Of a stretch of DNA of 64,000 bases, positions 50,135 through 61,371 are shown piece after piece. Source of the DNA: Calliopum simillimum (lineage: Eukaryota; Arthropoda; Insecta; Diptera; Lauxaniidae). Within the stretch, counting starts at the first letter, position 1, and each line of letters begins with the position of its first letter. The stretch covers positions 10,383,410 through 10,447,409 of the forward strand of contig OX638372.1 of assembly GCA_951812925.1 (NCBI GenBank), given 5' to 3'. The notes below the pieces were generated by a model that was not told the origin of the DNA, made no database searches, and saw only the letters and a program-made list of their open reading frames with translations. Position numbers and translations under genes: made by a program.

Positions 50135-50800
50135 ATTTTCGGGTGTAACAGAAAACTATCAGTTAAGGCCAGTTGATAGTCCGCCATAGATGTTTTCCCA
50201 CAAGTATATATAGATATTCTTCGTTTGACTGTGAATCATTCGCGTGACCTTCGGACCTAACAGAAAATGGATCAATTAAAGGTTGCTGGTGGTCTACTAT
50301 AAATGTTTTCCTTCTAATATATCTTAATATTATTCGCTTTGACTATGAAACCTTCGGGTGCTGATAGTCCACCATAGATGTTTTCCTTCCACTTTTAACT
50401 TTTTAACATCGGGTGTCCAGAAAATGAATCAATTAAAGCATATTGACAGTTCGTCAGAGATGTTTTCGCTCTGATATATCTAAATATTCGGTATTTTGAC
50501 CAGGAAGCCTTCGGTTTTTCCACTAGTATATTTAGATATTCTTCGTTTCAACTATGAAGACTTCGGCTGATATTCAGAAACCTTCAGGTGTTCCAGGAAA
50601 CATTCAATTAAGGCTTGCTGATAGTCCGCCATAGATGTTTTCCCACTAGTATTTCTAGAAATTCTTCGTTTTAACTATAATTCCTTCAAAAAACTTCGGG
50701 AATTCCAGGAAATCAATCAATTAAAGCTTATTGATAGTCCGTCATAGATATTTTTCTTCTAGAATGCGTATATTTTCTTCGTTTTGACTATGAAGTAGAT
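50135..50800. repeat. Tandem repeat, about six units of about 115 bp
   Basis: Each unit has CCTTCGGGTGTNCCAGAAAA, ATCAATTAAAGCTT, GATAGTCCGCCATAGATG then TTTTCC, and TATTCTTCGTTTTGACTATGA, with substitutions and small deletions. One isolated unit lies further right at 51235-51295 (TATTCTTCGCTTTAGCTATAA, CCTTCGGGTGTCCCAGAAAA). No coding role. Confidence 0.7.
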
Positions 50801-52455
50801 TGATGCAATAAAATTTTTTTAGAAATTCCACAAAAGTGAGCTGAGATTTTTTTTAAATTTTTGAAGGTCATTTAAAGGTCGCGCAACGTCGATGTATCTC
50901 GTGTTGATACGGTTTTTATTTTATTACGATCTCAAAAATGCTCGGAATGAGTCGTGCAATATATCAAACTTTTCTTCTTGAACAAGGATATATAAGAAAA
51001 ATAATAATTGGAATTTAAGTTCAACCACATACTGTTTTCTAAGCTAAAATACCCAAAAGAAACGTATTTTAGAAATTTCACTGCACTGTAAAACTTTAAG
51101 CCTTCACTTTGGATAAAACTTGTTGTATCAAAGTCATCATGAAATCATGCAAGGAACAATTTTCTTCAACATTTTAACCCATTATATCCTTTTCTCATGG
51201 GGTCTTTGTAATCCTCTTTTCAAAAAAACTGGTCATTCCTGGATATTCTTCGCTTTAGCTATAAAGCCTTCGGGTGTCCCAGAAAACTATCATTACAGTA
51301 TTCTTATTCTACACCTACTTACGAAATTTCGTCCAAATACTAAGCTTGTACGTGTAAAGCTTGCTAGATATAATTGGATTGACAAAAAGTGTCGCAAAAA
51401 AAATGTGTCGAAAAAAGTATCTAAAGAAAAATGTACACCTATTGTAACTCGGTCAAAGAATTTTCACTCCAAAAATTTGCATACTTTAAGGATGAAAATA
51501 TTAGAAAATCACTGATTTTTACGCAAATACGATACGTTCAGATAAATATTAAAAGTATTCAGGGCTATTCGGCGCCGTGAATTTACACTTTTCTCAAAAA
51601 TTTCAAATCAGTACTATCTGTACGTTTTTGAGGTCTGCCGGGAATGATCGAGAATCACTTTTTCTGCTTTAAAGAAAATTTATATTTTCCAGTTTTCCAT
51701 TTTTGAAACACTTTTCTGATAGGGTTTTTTATGTTTCGAGAAAGACCTTAAATTTAACAAGCTGCAACACTTGCAAAACAAACTTGTTTTCAGAAATATT
51801 CAGGAGATTTCTGAATGGAGCTATTTTCTGTGAAACGAATAATTTTTTTGTCAAATGCCTCCTAATGTAGCACTGTAAGACGTTGTTTTTTTAATAGTAT
51901 GAAGTATGATGATTTAATAATGATCATCTGTAGATTTAATGATTTCACAAGTCGCATGACTTAACCATAGATATTTTCGTGAACCCAAGAATTTTGCTCA
52001 AGCACAGGATAAATATTAGACTTAAGACTTTTGAAAAAGCTTCCCTTGTTTTTTTTTCTTGAAAATAATTTCCCCAATCAAAACAAACCATGTGACCCAT
52101 TTTGAAAATTGAAAAATTTATTGCAGAATATTCTCAATTGTTGCTGCTTTAACCTAAAATTGCATGTGCCGGCTCCTCGACCAATAACCTCATAGCAAGA
52201 ACGCATGAAGCTTAACAGCCATAAATTCTAACTTAAATATTAGTGGTGTATTCACTATGTAGTCGGTTGATAGTCCTGGTGCTACATTATTATTACTCTT
52301 GGTACGTACATATATGCCACTATTCGATAGTATTTTATGCATACAGCACAGAGTTCTTCGCAAGTATTTATTTGCAAAGACTGGAAAATATGTGCCATGA
52401 AGGAAAAAACACGAAATTCAATTAAAAAGTTTTCGAACCAAACAAAATAAATAAA
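50801..52455. other. AT-rich stretch, no gene recognised
   Basis: A 131-codon frame at 51120-51515 (plus) includes the stray tandem unit at 51235-51295 and shows no domain or codon signature, so I do not call it a gene. Confidence 0.45.
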
Positions 52456-52638
52456 TTAGCGCCTCTTGTCAGCACAGTAGGCGCCTAAACATAGACGGAA
52501 AGGGCAACAGGCGGTGGCACAGTCTCGTACATGGTCATTTTCTTTGCAACAAACAAACACTCTTTCTTTCGACTGCCTTTTTTTTTTTTTGAGAACTTTC
52601 TTCTGCTTAGTCTTCGCTAGGTACGATACGATGTACAA
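52456..52638 (-). CDS. Candidate cysteine-rich small protein
   Basis: A 60-codon frame. The first half is basic (KKVLKKKKRQSKER) and partly encoded by a poly-A run. The second half is RVFVCCKENDHVRDC followed by ATACCPFRLCLGAYC, with seven cysteines including two CC pairs, ending ADKRR. No signal peptide is visible, so if secreted it would need an upstream exon. The cysteine half is near 50% GC in AT-rich surroundings, and an AATAAA lies about 85 bp past the stop (52367-52372 on the plus strand as TTTATT). Small cysteine-rich basic proteins occur among fly sperm and seminal proteins, but I know no direct match. It could be chance. Confidence 0.35.
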   Translation of the reverse strand: MYIVSYLAKTKQKKVLKKKKRQSKERVFVCCKENDHVRDCATACCPFRLCLGAYCADKRR

Positions 52639-52769
52639 AACGATGGCGTAAAATTAAATATTTGCATTCAAAACTGATGTTATATTATCGCCAGAATTGA
52701 ATTCGGAGTGGGCTAAAGAAGTTTCAAATATGAAAAAATGCGACGATCTACTTGTCTAATTTTATATTA
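52639..52769. other. Spacer
   Basis: AT-rich. Potential promoter region of the cysteine-rich ORF on the minus strand, but no clear core promoter motif. Confidence 0.3.
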
Positions 52770-53358
52770 CACAGTGCAACATTTTTCAAGTCATTGACGG
52801 TGAACTAAAATCCGTTATAAGGCGTCAAAGTACTCGCCGAAACAAGTAATTCTGCCAGAGCGTTTTGCAAAGTTGACTCATATATGGATTTTATGGTCAT
52901 TTTCGCGATTTAAAGGCACTAGATGAATTTTTTTCGGTTAAGCTCGTTACCGAGATATAGCCATATGAAAAAATCGAAAAATCGCTCAAAATCCTCAAAA
53001 TCGCTCAAAGTTGCAATTTTCAGCTGGATAATTATAATTAAAATACTGAAAATTGCAACTTTTTGCCTCAAATTGGATTTGGAGCGATTTTTCGATTTTT
53101 CATATGGCTATATCTCGGTAACGAGCCGAAATATTGTTTTGATGACTTCAGCAATGTTGTAGCTATTGTATAGAAGAAAAAAAATACCGAACAAACTTAA
53201 CCGAAAAAAATTCATTTAGTGCCTTAAAATCGCAAAAATGACCATAAAATCCCTATGTGAGTCAACTTTGCAAAACGCTCTGGCAGAATTACTTGTTTCG
53301 CCGAGTACTTCGACGCCTTATAACGGATTTTAGTTCACTTTTCATGTGTTGCACTGTG
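52770..53358. mobile_element. 589 bp palindromic MITE with CACAGTG ends
   Basis: Starts CACAGTGCAACA and ends in its inverse, TGTTGCACTGTG. Homology extends over nearly the whole length. GTGAACTAAAATCCGTTATA, AGTAATTCTGCCAGAGCG, CATATGGCTATATCTCGG and AAAATCGCTC all have inverted partners. TTA flanks both ends. The terminal heptamer CACAGTG is the one shared by V(D)J signal sequences and Transib elements; assigning Transib is speculative, as no 5-bp GC-rich duplication is visible. Confidence 0.75.
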
Positions 53359-53944
53359 TTAAAGAGAACTTCTAACACCATTTCCCACCTACTGAAACCG
53401 ACTCTGGTAACCGCGATCATTAAACTCTTTGTAAGTGGCTGGTTTAACGTTGTTAACACTACCGTTGGCGAGTAGTCGGTACATTGAGATATCGAAAATC
53501 TCTTCTGTATCACTTCCAAGTGCTTCCTAAGTGGTCCGGAATCTCGCATCGTCTCGAATAGAGCCCTAAAAGCTGGTAAAGTGGACCTAGCTCGTCTTAA
53601 TCTGATTTCAATCTAATTAAGTTTTCATTTACTACAAGGGAACATTTTTATTTTGGCGGTTAGAAATAAAAGTACAAATTTATTTTTCCTGTTCAATATA
53701 ACATATTTTCTGCCACTCTACTATATTGAATTTTTCATTTCATTTTTCGGTTTAATAGTCTTTGAACTATTGTCGACCAAACATGTCAATCCCGAATATA
53801 AGCTCATCAAATCGAGTACCATACCGTTATAAATTTCCGTATCAAGCAAGGAAAATCAGCTCAAATCATACTGGAAGATACTTAATCTGTTTACGGGGAA
53901 CAAAACTTGGGTTCATCCTCATTAACGTGAGTCAAAATGGAGTG
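53359..53944. other. Spacer, no gene recognised
   Basis: A GC-richer patch at 53380-53600 is open on the minus strand (MRDSGPLRKHLEVIQKRF...) but matches no family I can name. Confidence 0.4.
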
Positions 53945-55200
53945 GTTTAAGGCAGCCGTTGCCTAGAAGGACCTTACTGGTTGTTGTTGTAGCAACTTCA
54001 AATTGTCCAGTGTGTATCGATTGTTGATAAACATAGTCTTGTAGAGCAAAGCCTTGGAATAGTGTAACTTCATTAGGCAGCGTCCATAAATGTTGTATAG
54101 TGAAAGTGGTAGGTCTCGCCGGATTGTTGAAGAGATGTGGCGCATTCAGGACACTCGTCTACGACTTCTTCATTGATGCGCGTAAGGTAATGGTTGAGCT
54201 TGCGGCTCCAAGCAGATCTCAATTGTGCTTAAATGCACCTGGAGCATCTAAATAGCGTCCACTCCTCCTCGGCATAGGCAGTGGGCGTCCTCTGAGAACA
54301 ACGTTCGGGCTGTAACTTTCAATTGCCGAACTAAGGGATGCTTAAGGGATGACTAGTATTCTACTTGGCCAAACGTGAATCTCTCTGCGAATTTAGTGTG
54401 GATTTTAGTGGCGTAATGTGTGTTTATTGGAATAGTTGGGCTTATGGTACGCTAGTAGGAACTATTTAGTGAGCAAGGTGTTGTGATCCTTCAGCAAACT
54501 AACGTCTTGGTGGATGTGGTCTTTGTTGGACATCAACACGCAACGCGTGGCGGTGCGTAGAACACCATTTTGTGCTTTCTGCAGACCGGACCATTGAGTG
54601 TCAATAATTGTAGGCGTTCAAATTGGAGCCGCGTTGTTGGCCAATGATCTAACTATGGCTTTGTGTGTAGTAAACAGTGTCTCTTTGTTCGTGCTCTATT
54701 ACGTGTTTTGACCGCGTATACTGAGAAGTGTCAAAGGTCTCGAGTGTCATTCTCATTTGTCTCATTTAAAAGGTGAATAAGTTCGTAAGACTTTTCTTGG
54801 TCGGGCTGCTTACCTGGTTTAAGAAGTAGAATGATCCAACCGGTTTTTCAAATACCGCGAACAACTGATGAGTGTAGGGATCTATTTAACAGTTCAGTTA
54901 GAATTACGAGTTCTAGCTTATTCAGATTCTTCAGCATAACTATTGAGAGGGCATGGTGTCCAAGTGCTTTTGAGGTTTTAGCGTGTTTTATGGCGGGATC
55001 TTAATAGTCCACTGCGCTTTTCTTACCTTCCGGATTCAGGTTTCTAGATGAGTGTTCTAGGTGAGCTTTACATCTAAAATTACACCAAAATATATGATCT
55101 GACTAGAAAATGGAATAACTATTTCATTGAGAACGGGTTCCCGGAAGATTTACGTTATTGGTGAATATTTCAAAATTGGTCGTGGACATGATCCCAGCTG
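53945..55200 (-). pseudogene. LOA-clade LINE remnant with disordered segments
   Basis: Reading the minus strand from 55200: first a thumb-like block (FGVILDVKLT, then TAG where a Trp is expected). Next is an RT finger block (TSKALGHHALSIVMLKNL, LVILTELLNRSLHS, TGA at 54850-54848 in place of Trp, ILLLKPGKQPDQEKSY). Then comes the C-terminal part (GLQKAQNGVLRTATRC, QDVSLLKDHNTLLTK, and the Cys-containing region with AQLRSAWSRKLNHYLTRI, DECPECATSLQQS, LWTLPNEVTLFQG). The last features are typical of LOA-clade ORF2 ends. The thumb normally follows the fingers, so this is a rearranged element or two remnants. Catalytic YADD is not seen. Frameshifts and stops are numerous. Confidence 0.65.
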
Positions 55201-55212
55201 TATCAATACGGT

Positions 55213-57745
55213 TTTATTTTATTTATTTATTTATTTATTTAACTTCGATTATAGCGCTAACAAGAGTAAATCTTATGGCATAAGCACTATCTAAATTATG
55301 TTTTACAAATATAAGTACTGATATACAATTATTTTGATTTCACTTAATATTAAGTTTGATATTAAAATTATTTATTTAAAAATAGAATAAGAGACTATAT
55401 CCTAAAATTTATTGAGACTAAAAAACTTTCGAATGGCAGGGTTAAAAAAAACAAAAACTACATTAAGGAAAAATTATTGAGCAAAATTTTTTTAAACTGA
55501 TTAGCGTTGGAAATTTTTTGAAGATTGTGAGGAAGAGAGTTCCAAAGGCGAATTGAAAAAATAAAAAATTGACGTTCTGATGTCAAGCATGAATGTTTAA
55601 GGTGAATTAAGCTTCTACCCCTATTGGATCTTGAAAAACTGAGTCTATTGAACAAATAGATTGGTTGTCTTATGTAAATAATTTTATGTAGTAAAACAAG
55701 TGCTCGAAATTTCAACAAGTTACAAAAGGTCATATTAAAGATTTTCTTAGAGTAGTTTGAAATGTGATCCAAAGGACGCAAGCTAAAAACATATCGTGCT
55801 ATATTGTTGTAAAAAACATTTAACTTTTGCATGCAAATAGAATCACAATTAGCATAGATTTCGCAACCATACAATAAAGTTGGGATAAGATAGGTCTTTG
55901 CTAGCAGCATTCGTATGTTTAATGGTGTAAAGTGCTGTGTGCACCACAAATTGCGAAGCATACCATAAACTTTTCCAATGGCAATATTAATGTGATTACT
56001 CCAAGTTAGAGACTGATTAAAAGTAACGCCAAGGTTTTTTATACTTTGCACTATTTCAATTTGAGTGGTACCAAGTGACAGCCTTATATCACTGGGAACT
56101 AAACTTGGTCTTTTATGTATTATAAGACATTTTGATTTTGTCGGGTTCAGGCTCAAACCATTGCTTGATGCCCAGTCATTTATTTTTTTAAGATTTGCGT
56201 TTAAATTACAGACGCATTCATCAATTTTTCTGTTATCACAGCTAGTGTAAATCTGAACATCGTCCGCATACATTTGCAAATTACAACCCATGAGAACACC
56301 AGGGAGATCATTTATGTAAATAGAAAAAAGTAATGGTCCCATGATTGAACCCTGTGGCACCCCCTTTGGTACGGAAAGAAATTCGGAAATCCGATTATCA
56401 ACAGACACAGCTTGTACTCGTCCTCGTAAGTAAGAATTCACTAACTTTACTGCAAAGTATATTGTGATCTACGGAATCAAATGCTTTGGAATGATCCAGT
56501 AGCACTAAAAACGAAGCTTTGTTGGAATCTAAGTTTATCCTTATTTCTTCGGATACATCTATCAGCGCGGTAACACAACTATGCTTGGGCCTAAATCCAG
56601 ATTGTCTTTCAGAAAGTAAACGGTGTTGAGTGAGATATTCAGTGATTTGATTGTAGACAAGCGTTTCAAAAACTTTTGACAAATAAGGCAAAATAGCAAT
56701 AGGTCGAAAATCATTACCAGATTTAGGAATCGGTATGATTTTAGCCTTTTTTCAGTTTGACGGGAACGATGATTTTGTCAATATTGTATTAAACAAGTGG
56801 GTAAAGTGGGGAAGCAATTTAGGTAGCAATGCTTTTAGGAAAGTTGGATTCATTTCATCCATTCCAGTTGCATTGGACTTTATTGCTAGAAAACTACGCA
56901 GCACACTTTCCTGATTAACACAATAAAAACTAAAACCATCATTATTGGCAGAAATATCGCCAAACACTTCACTGTCACAAAGATTTTGATCTTGAACTAG
57001 CGCTGATGAATCAACAAATCTTTTGTTGAGTTCATTTATGTCACCACAATCAGATGTACTAACATTAGTTTTAACAATTCCGATACTTTTAATCAGTTTC
57101 CAATTTTGTCTACTATCAATAGCGTCATTAAATTTGTTTTTATAAAAGTCTGATTTGTAAATACGCACTTTTCTGACAATTTCCTTTCTCAAATTTTTAA
57201 AAATACCGCATAACTCCGGTATCTTATATCTTTTCCATTGATTGTAAGCTTTATTGCGTTGATTAATTAGAACTTTAATGTTATCATTAAACCATGGTGG
57301 AATATTATTTTTAATTGATTTTGTTCGAATTGGAACATATGTATTAAATAAAATGCCTATATTATGTTCTAAGAACGATAATTGGTCATCTGCTGAAGCC
57401 ATGGTAAAAGTTAAGTCCCAATCAATTTTATTTAATTCCGTGTTAAGGGAAAGATAATTTATATTTTTGAAGTCACGGAACATGATCAATTTCTCATTTA
57501 CCGTCATCTTGAAATTGTACGTCAAGAAAATAAGGTCATGTTTAGAGAACATGGGTGCTGAGATCTGGTCGTACAACAAAATTTTATCTTTGTCGCTGAC
57601 AAAAAATAGGTCAAGTAAACTGTTACTGGTTTGTGTAAAATGTGTTGGAATTGAGGTATTCACAGTATATAACCCCAGGGTCTGCATACCGTCCACAAAT
57701 GATTTTTCAGATAATACATTGCTATTAAAGTCTCCCCAGATCAGT
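55213..57745 (-). mobile_element. CR1-like LINE, 5'-truncated, long but inactive
   Basis: The endonuclease C-terminal half starts at WGDFNSN (about 57738) and includes SLLDLFFVSD and the catalytic SKHDLIFL (SDH-type) block. A linker follows with PPWFNDNIKVLIN and NATGMDEMNPTFLK. TGA at 56754-56752 replaces the conserved Trp before KKAKIIPIPKSGNDFRPI; the frame then continues to SGFRPKHSCVTALIDVSEE and LLDHSKAFDSVDHNIL. A deletion with frameshift near 56450 removes about 20 residues before VNSYLRGRVQAVSV. The palm YADDVQIY is intact, followed by LGVTFNQSLTWSNHI and the C-terminal IRLWNSLPHNLQ. The 3' end carries an (AAAT)n tail at 55213-55242. ORF1 and the endonuclease N-terminus are missing. 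The clade is judged from the LLDxSKAFDxVDH motif and tail, with moderate certainty. Confidence 0.85.
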
Positions 57746-59059
57746 ACTTGGAACAAAATAATCAACTTTTTGCTGGACATTTATGATGCTGTCAGAGTAT
57801 TTAGACACGCTTGATTCTGTCGCCGGTCAGTTCAATTTACTCCTAAATAGAGATATCTCATCCACTGTTGAGTATCACACAAAAAAAAAACTAACAAGAA
57901 TTTGCGCCAAATTTTACACATAAAAAAGCAGACCACAAACAGAGAGAGAGAGAGGAAGAACTAAAAGTTTGAGCAGGAAATACGTTGGGATTTCGTGGAC
58001 TATGCTTCTTACTTAGCTTTATTTCCTGTTTCTTCGATAGTACATTGCTAATAGTTTTTCGGGGTATACGAGTAAACTAAAGGCACACGAAACAGATAAA
58101 CGATTTTTGTGATGGTGTAAATGTAGCGTAGCAGTAAAAATCCTTACACTTAGAAAGCAACATTGGTCGTTGAAGAAAATCCTTAAAGAGGCTTGAAACA
58201 ACACTATATGTACGAAAGCAGCAGCAGTAACAGGAGGAAGGAAGGAAGAACGAGTAGACAACTTTTAACGCTACAAAACTTTACAAATTCGTGTTTGCAG
58301 ACAACTTTCATCATATAAAAGAAATAAAATCAAACACAAGAAGATGAGTAGAGAGTGAAATTGGGCGGGAAATCGCTTTATTTATTTGCAATTTTCATGG
58401 GATCGCCTACTGTGTGTGTGTGTGTGTGTGCTAGTTGGTTAGAGGGGGGGGCGGGGATGGATAATACTTTTAATCGAGTTTTAACATTTAATCTGTTGTT
58501 GCAATTTTTTTTCTTTCATTTGCGCCAATTTGCATTTTTCTGCAATAATTAAATGAACGTGTTTTACCAAAACTATAAGAATCCACTCAGGAAGCATCTG
58601 TTTTGGATTTGCACTGCCTGTTAACCCATCGTCTACATACCCCTTCCCCTCCCTCACCGCCAACACAACTCAAATGCAGATAAGTTGGTGAACTTTTAAG
58701 GAGTTCGTGCGCCAACGGCAGACTTGGTGTGAATTTTTAATGCAATATGTAAATTTGTTATTTTACAGCATTTTATTGTTGGTTAATAAAATTGCTCAAG
58801 CGTTATGCGTCACTTAAAGGGCTGAGTTTGGTTGATGTTACTGAATTGTGTATACTTTAATTTTCCTTAGCGTTTTAAAGATGTGTTGATTTAAGTCTGC
58901 CAAAAAAAAAAAAGTCAACTTTGGAATGTAACACTACTTATCCTTAAATATTTAGAATTTGAAAACATTGCTGAATTGGAAAGGAATGTACATCAACAAC
59001 TTTTTTTCTTTTCTCAGTTTTTATAGCCGATATTATGAGGGTTTATCACTGTTGTCTAT
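57746..59059. other. AT-rich stretch with GT microsatellite, no gene recognised
   Basis: GAGA run at 57942-57955, (GT)n at about 58411-58429, and a G-rich tract at 58444-58457. No coding signal. Confidence 0.5.
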
Positions 59060-59600
59060 GTGTGACATAATATCTGCCACTCTAACATGGGAGCATGGGA
59101 CCTCATAATTACGAATCTGAACTGGTTTTTCATTCTTCATATGAAGTTGAAAATAAAAAGCTAGAAATACATGTGAAACACAAGATTTTACGTCAAGCAT
59201 CGTACGTTCACGGATGCGGCGATTCAGCCCCAGGACTGCATGGAGAAAAAATTTTGGTTGAAAATCACTCAGTTGCCTGGTTTACGAAGTCAAGCCTTTG
59301 ACTGACACATCCTGGGACTTTAATATTTGTACCAATCGAATTTTATAAGGGTCTTTGTGCATAATAGGCACATTTAAAGCATTTGCGGGCATCCGAATTG
59401 AAAGGTTCGGATTGCCACGAATGTACTGGTTAACACTCTTCACGTTTTTGGTGTTCTTTATAGTCTCCGTCGCCCCGTTTTTGGTTTTTCCAATGTTGTA
59501 CTGCTCTTCTCAAACTTCTTCACCCATTTTCGAATGAAAGGTTGCTACCTCTTTTAAGTGGCGAAAGCCTCGCACATACAGCGCGCGTTACAGTCCCGAG
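59060..59600 (-). pseudogene. Mariner-like transposase fragment (HTH region)
   Basis: From about 59538 on the minus strand: IRKWVKKFEKSSTTLEKPKT, then GRRRL, a stop, RTPKT, a stop, RVLT. This matches the shape of the DNA-binding domain in mariner-type/DUF4817 insect proteins (...WVKKFxxTGSxxxKxxxGRPRxxRTPExxxRVR). The sequence beyond, down to about 59060, gives only faint matches in shifting frames. No DDE catalytic block is readable. Confidence 0.45.
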
Positions 59601-59694
59601 AAATGCTCCATATTGACTAAATTCCCAAGAGCCAAGCTTACCCGCATCCCTCGTATTCATTGCGTTTCCGCAGGAAGCTAAACATACTTATATT

Positions 59695-59800
59695 GGGGGT
59701 TATCGTGAATCAAGATTCCGGGGAATTTTCTTAAGCTGCAATAGAGAATGCACGGCAGTTTGGGAAAATTCTCCAGGAATATTTATTCACGATAACCCCC
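59695..59800. mobile_element. 106 bp mini-MITE, GGGGGTTATCGTGAAT ends
   Basis: GGGGGTTATCGTGAAT at the left pairs with ATTCACGATAACCCCC at the right. Further in, ATTCC-GGGGAATTTTC pairs with GAAAATTCTCC-GGAAT. ATT flanks both sides, a possible 3-bp duplication as in PIF/Harbinger-type elements. Related terminal strings (TCATGATAAGGCCC) occur near 950, 11980 and, inverted, 59915. Confidence 0.65.
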
Positions 59801-60553
59801 ATTAACTTTCTCTTGAGGAGCCATGTACAAGCTTTTGTTTTGTTTTAAGTTACCTATATTTTTGTTCCTAGTGCAACTCGATTCATTAGACGTAATTTTT
59901 AAAATGAGCTTTATGGGCTTTATCATGAATAAAAATTCTCAATTCTCAAGGTGTATTGTCATATTTAACTAAAATCATTGCTATTTCATGAAACCATTAT
60001 TAGCAATGACTGTTGACTAGTGAAACTACATATTCCATTTTCATAAAGTTGTATCCTCATAACTGATATTTAACACTGTTATCGACGATTGATTCTAGCA
60101 GTTCATGTACAAAGCTTATGAAAGCTTTCCCCTCTATTCTCTTATACCAACCCTTATAATCAGTTAATAAGAGCTTATAGCTTTAGTTAGGGGAATTTTT
60201 CAACTGTTGGTAAGGATGTTTTGTACTAAATAACAAAGTGAATGAAACGGAACTAACATTACCGACTCTTATCAATGCTTTAAGGCATAGTTAGTATACA
60301 AAGTGCTTTTAACTTTTGCTGCCCATGTTGGCTGCTAATGCTTCGCTCGCTTTAGTTTTACTGAGCATTTGCCTAAACTTGCAATCATAAAGGCAACTGA
60401 CAGGTTCCAGTGGTCTTCATTAATGAAGGCGCTTTATTTGGTATTCCGTTTCCTACGTTAACCTCACCCAATGTGAGGTCTCAATACAGTTCAAAACTAT
60501 GTACCATAATTACTCCGTAAATCCAGAAGGTCAAATGCTATGAAAAAGATAAT
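59801..60553. other. AT-rich spacer, no gene recognised
   Basis: Holds an isolated inverted terminus GGGCTTTATCATGAATAAAA near 59917. Otherwise featureless. Confidence 0.45.
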
Positions 60554-60628
60554 CAGGCCTATCATTGAATTCATCGTAGATACGAACTTCGTGAGATCTA
60601 CGAAAATGCTATTATTGATTTCAAAAAA

Positions 60629-61371
60629 CTAGAGTTTGCCTTGTGGTCGAAATTCGACCATTTCGATCTGACTATAAAGCCTTAGTCGATAAAACACAAA
60701 AAGCTTTTAATATTCTTCCTTAGGGTTCTGATTATCTGCATTCATAACAATCGCTGTGTTATTCCTACTAAAGAGCAAAAAGTTTTTGATATCTTTCCGT
60801 CCTTCTCATTCTGTCCCCATACCAAAATTCACCAAAATCAATGGCGTGAGCGTGTGGCACCAGCCACTTAAAAACATAAAGGTCATATTCTCATTCCTTG
60901 GTATACCCAATTTTAGAAAAGTAAATGAAGTGGTTTAGCCTTGAAAGTGTTTTTCCATTTAGGGACGTGGTGCCACCTAATGAAAATCATAATGTTCATG
61001 TTATTATTCCTTAGCGTTAATCCTCTATCTATACCAAATTTCGTGAAAATCGCTGCAGTGGCTTAGCCGTGAGAGCGTTTTTTCCATTTAGAGGCGTGGC
61101 ACCGCCCGCTGAAAAACATAATGCTTATGTTATCATTCCTTAAAGCCTACCATATCTCCATACCAAATTTCGTGAAAATCGCTGCAGTTGCTTAGTCGTG
61201 AGAGCGTTTTTTCTATTTAGGGGCGTGGCACCGCCCACTTTTAAAAAAGATATAGTCCTATGCACTGCTCCTTCTTACAACCTTTCCAACAAAATAAAAA
61301 TCAAACAAATCGGTTGAGATTTAGGTATAGAAACAGGGACCGAATCGATTTCGTTTGCCTATTTATATATA
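60629..61371 (+). mobile_element. Helentron-like unit, copy 1
   Basis: Begins CTAGAGTTTGCCTTGTGG, then the palindrome GGTCGAAATTCGACC. It contains about four diverged repeats of roughly 120-130 bp with the GGGGCGTGGCACCGCCC core, then the tail ATATAGTCCTATGCACTGCTCC. The tail includes AATCGGTT, about 24 nt, then ACCGAATCGATT (hairpin-capable), and ends GTTTGCCTATTTATATATA. A subterminal palindrome, internal tandem repeats and a 3' hairpin is the DINE-1/Helentron-associated layout. No Rep-helicase is present. Confidence 0.55.

Noticed and set aside
51120..51515. 131-codon plus-strand ORF as a gene
   Set aside because: It incorporates part of a tandem repeat unit, shows no domain, no codon bias and no promoter or poly-A context.
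53289..53549. Minus-strand 86-codon ORF as a gene
   Set aside because: Part of it lies inside the 52770-53358 palindrome and the remainder matches no family. Kept only as a note on the spacer.
56065..57814. Plus-strand ORFs over the CR1-like element
   Set aside because: Antisense shadows of the reverse transcriptase and endonuclease coding strand.
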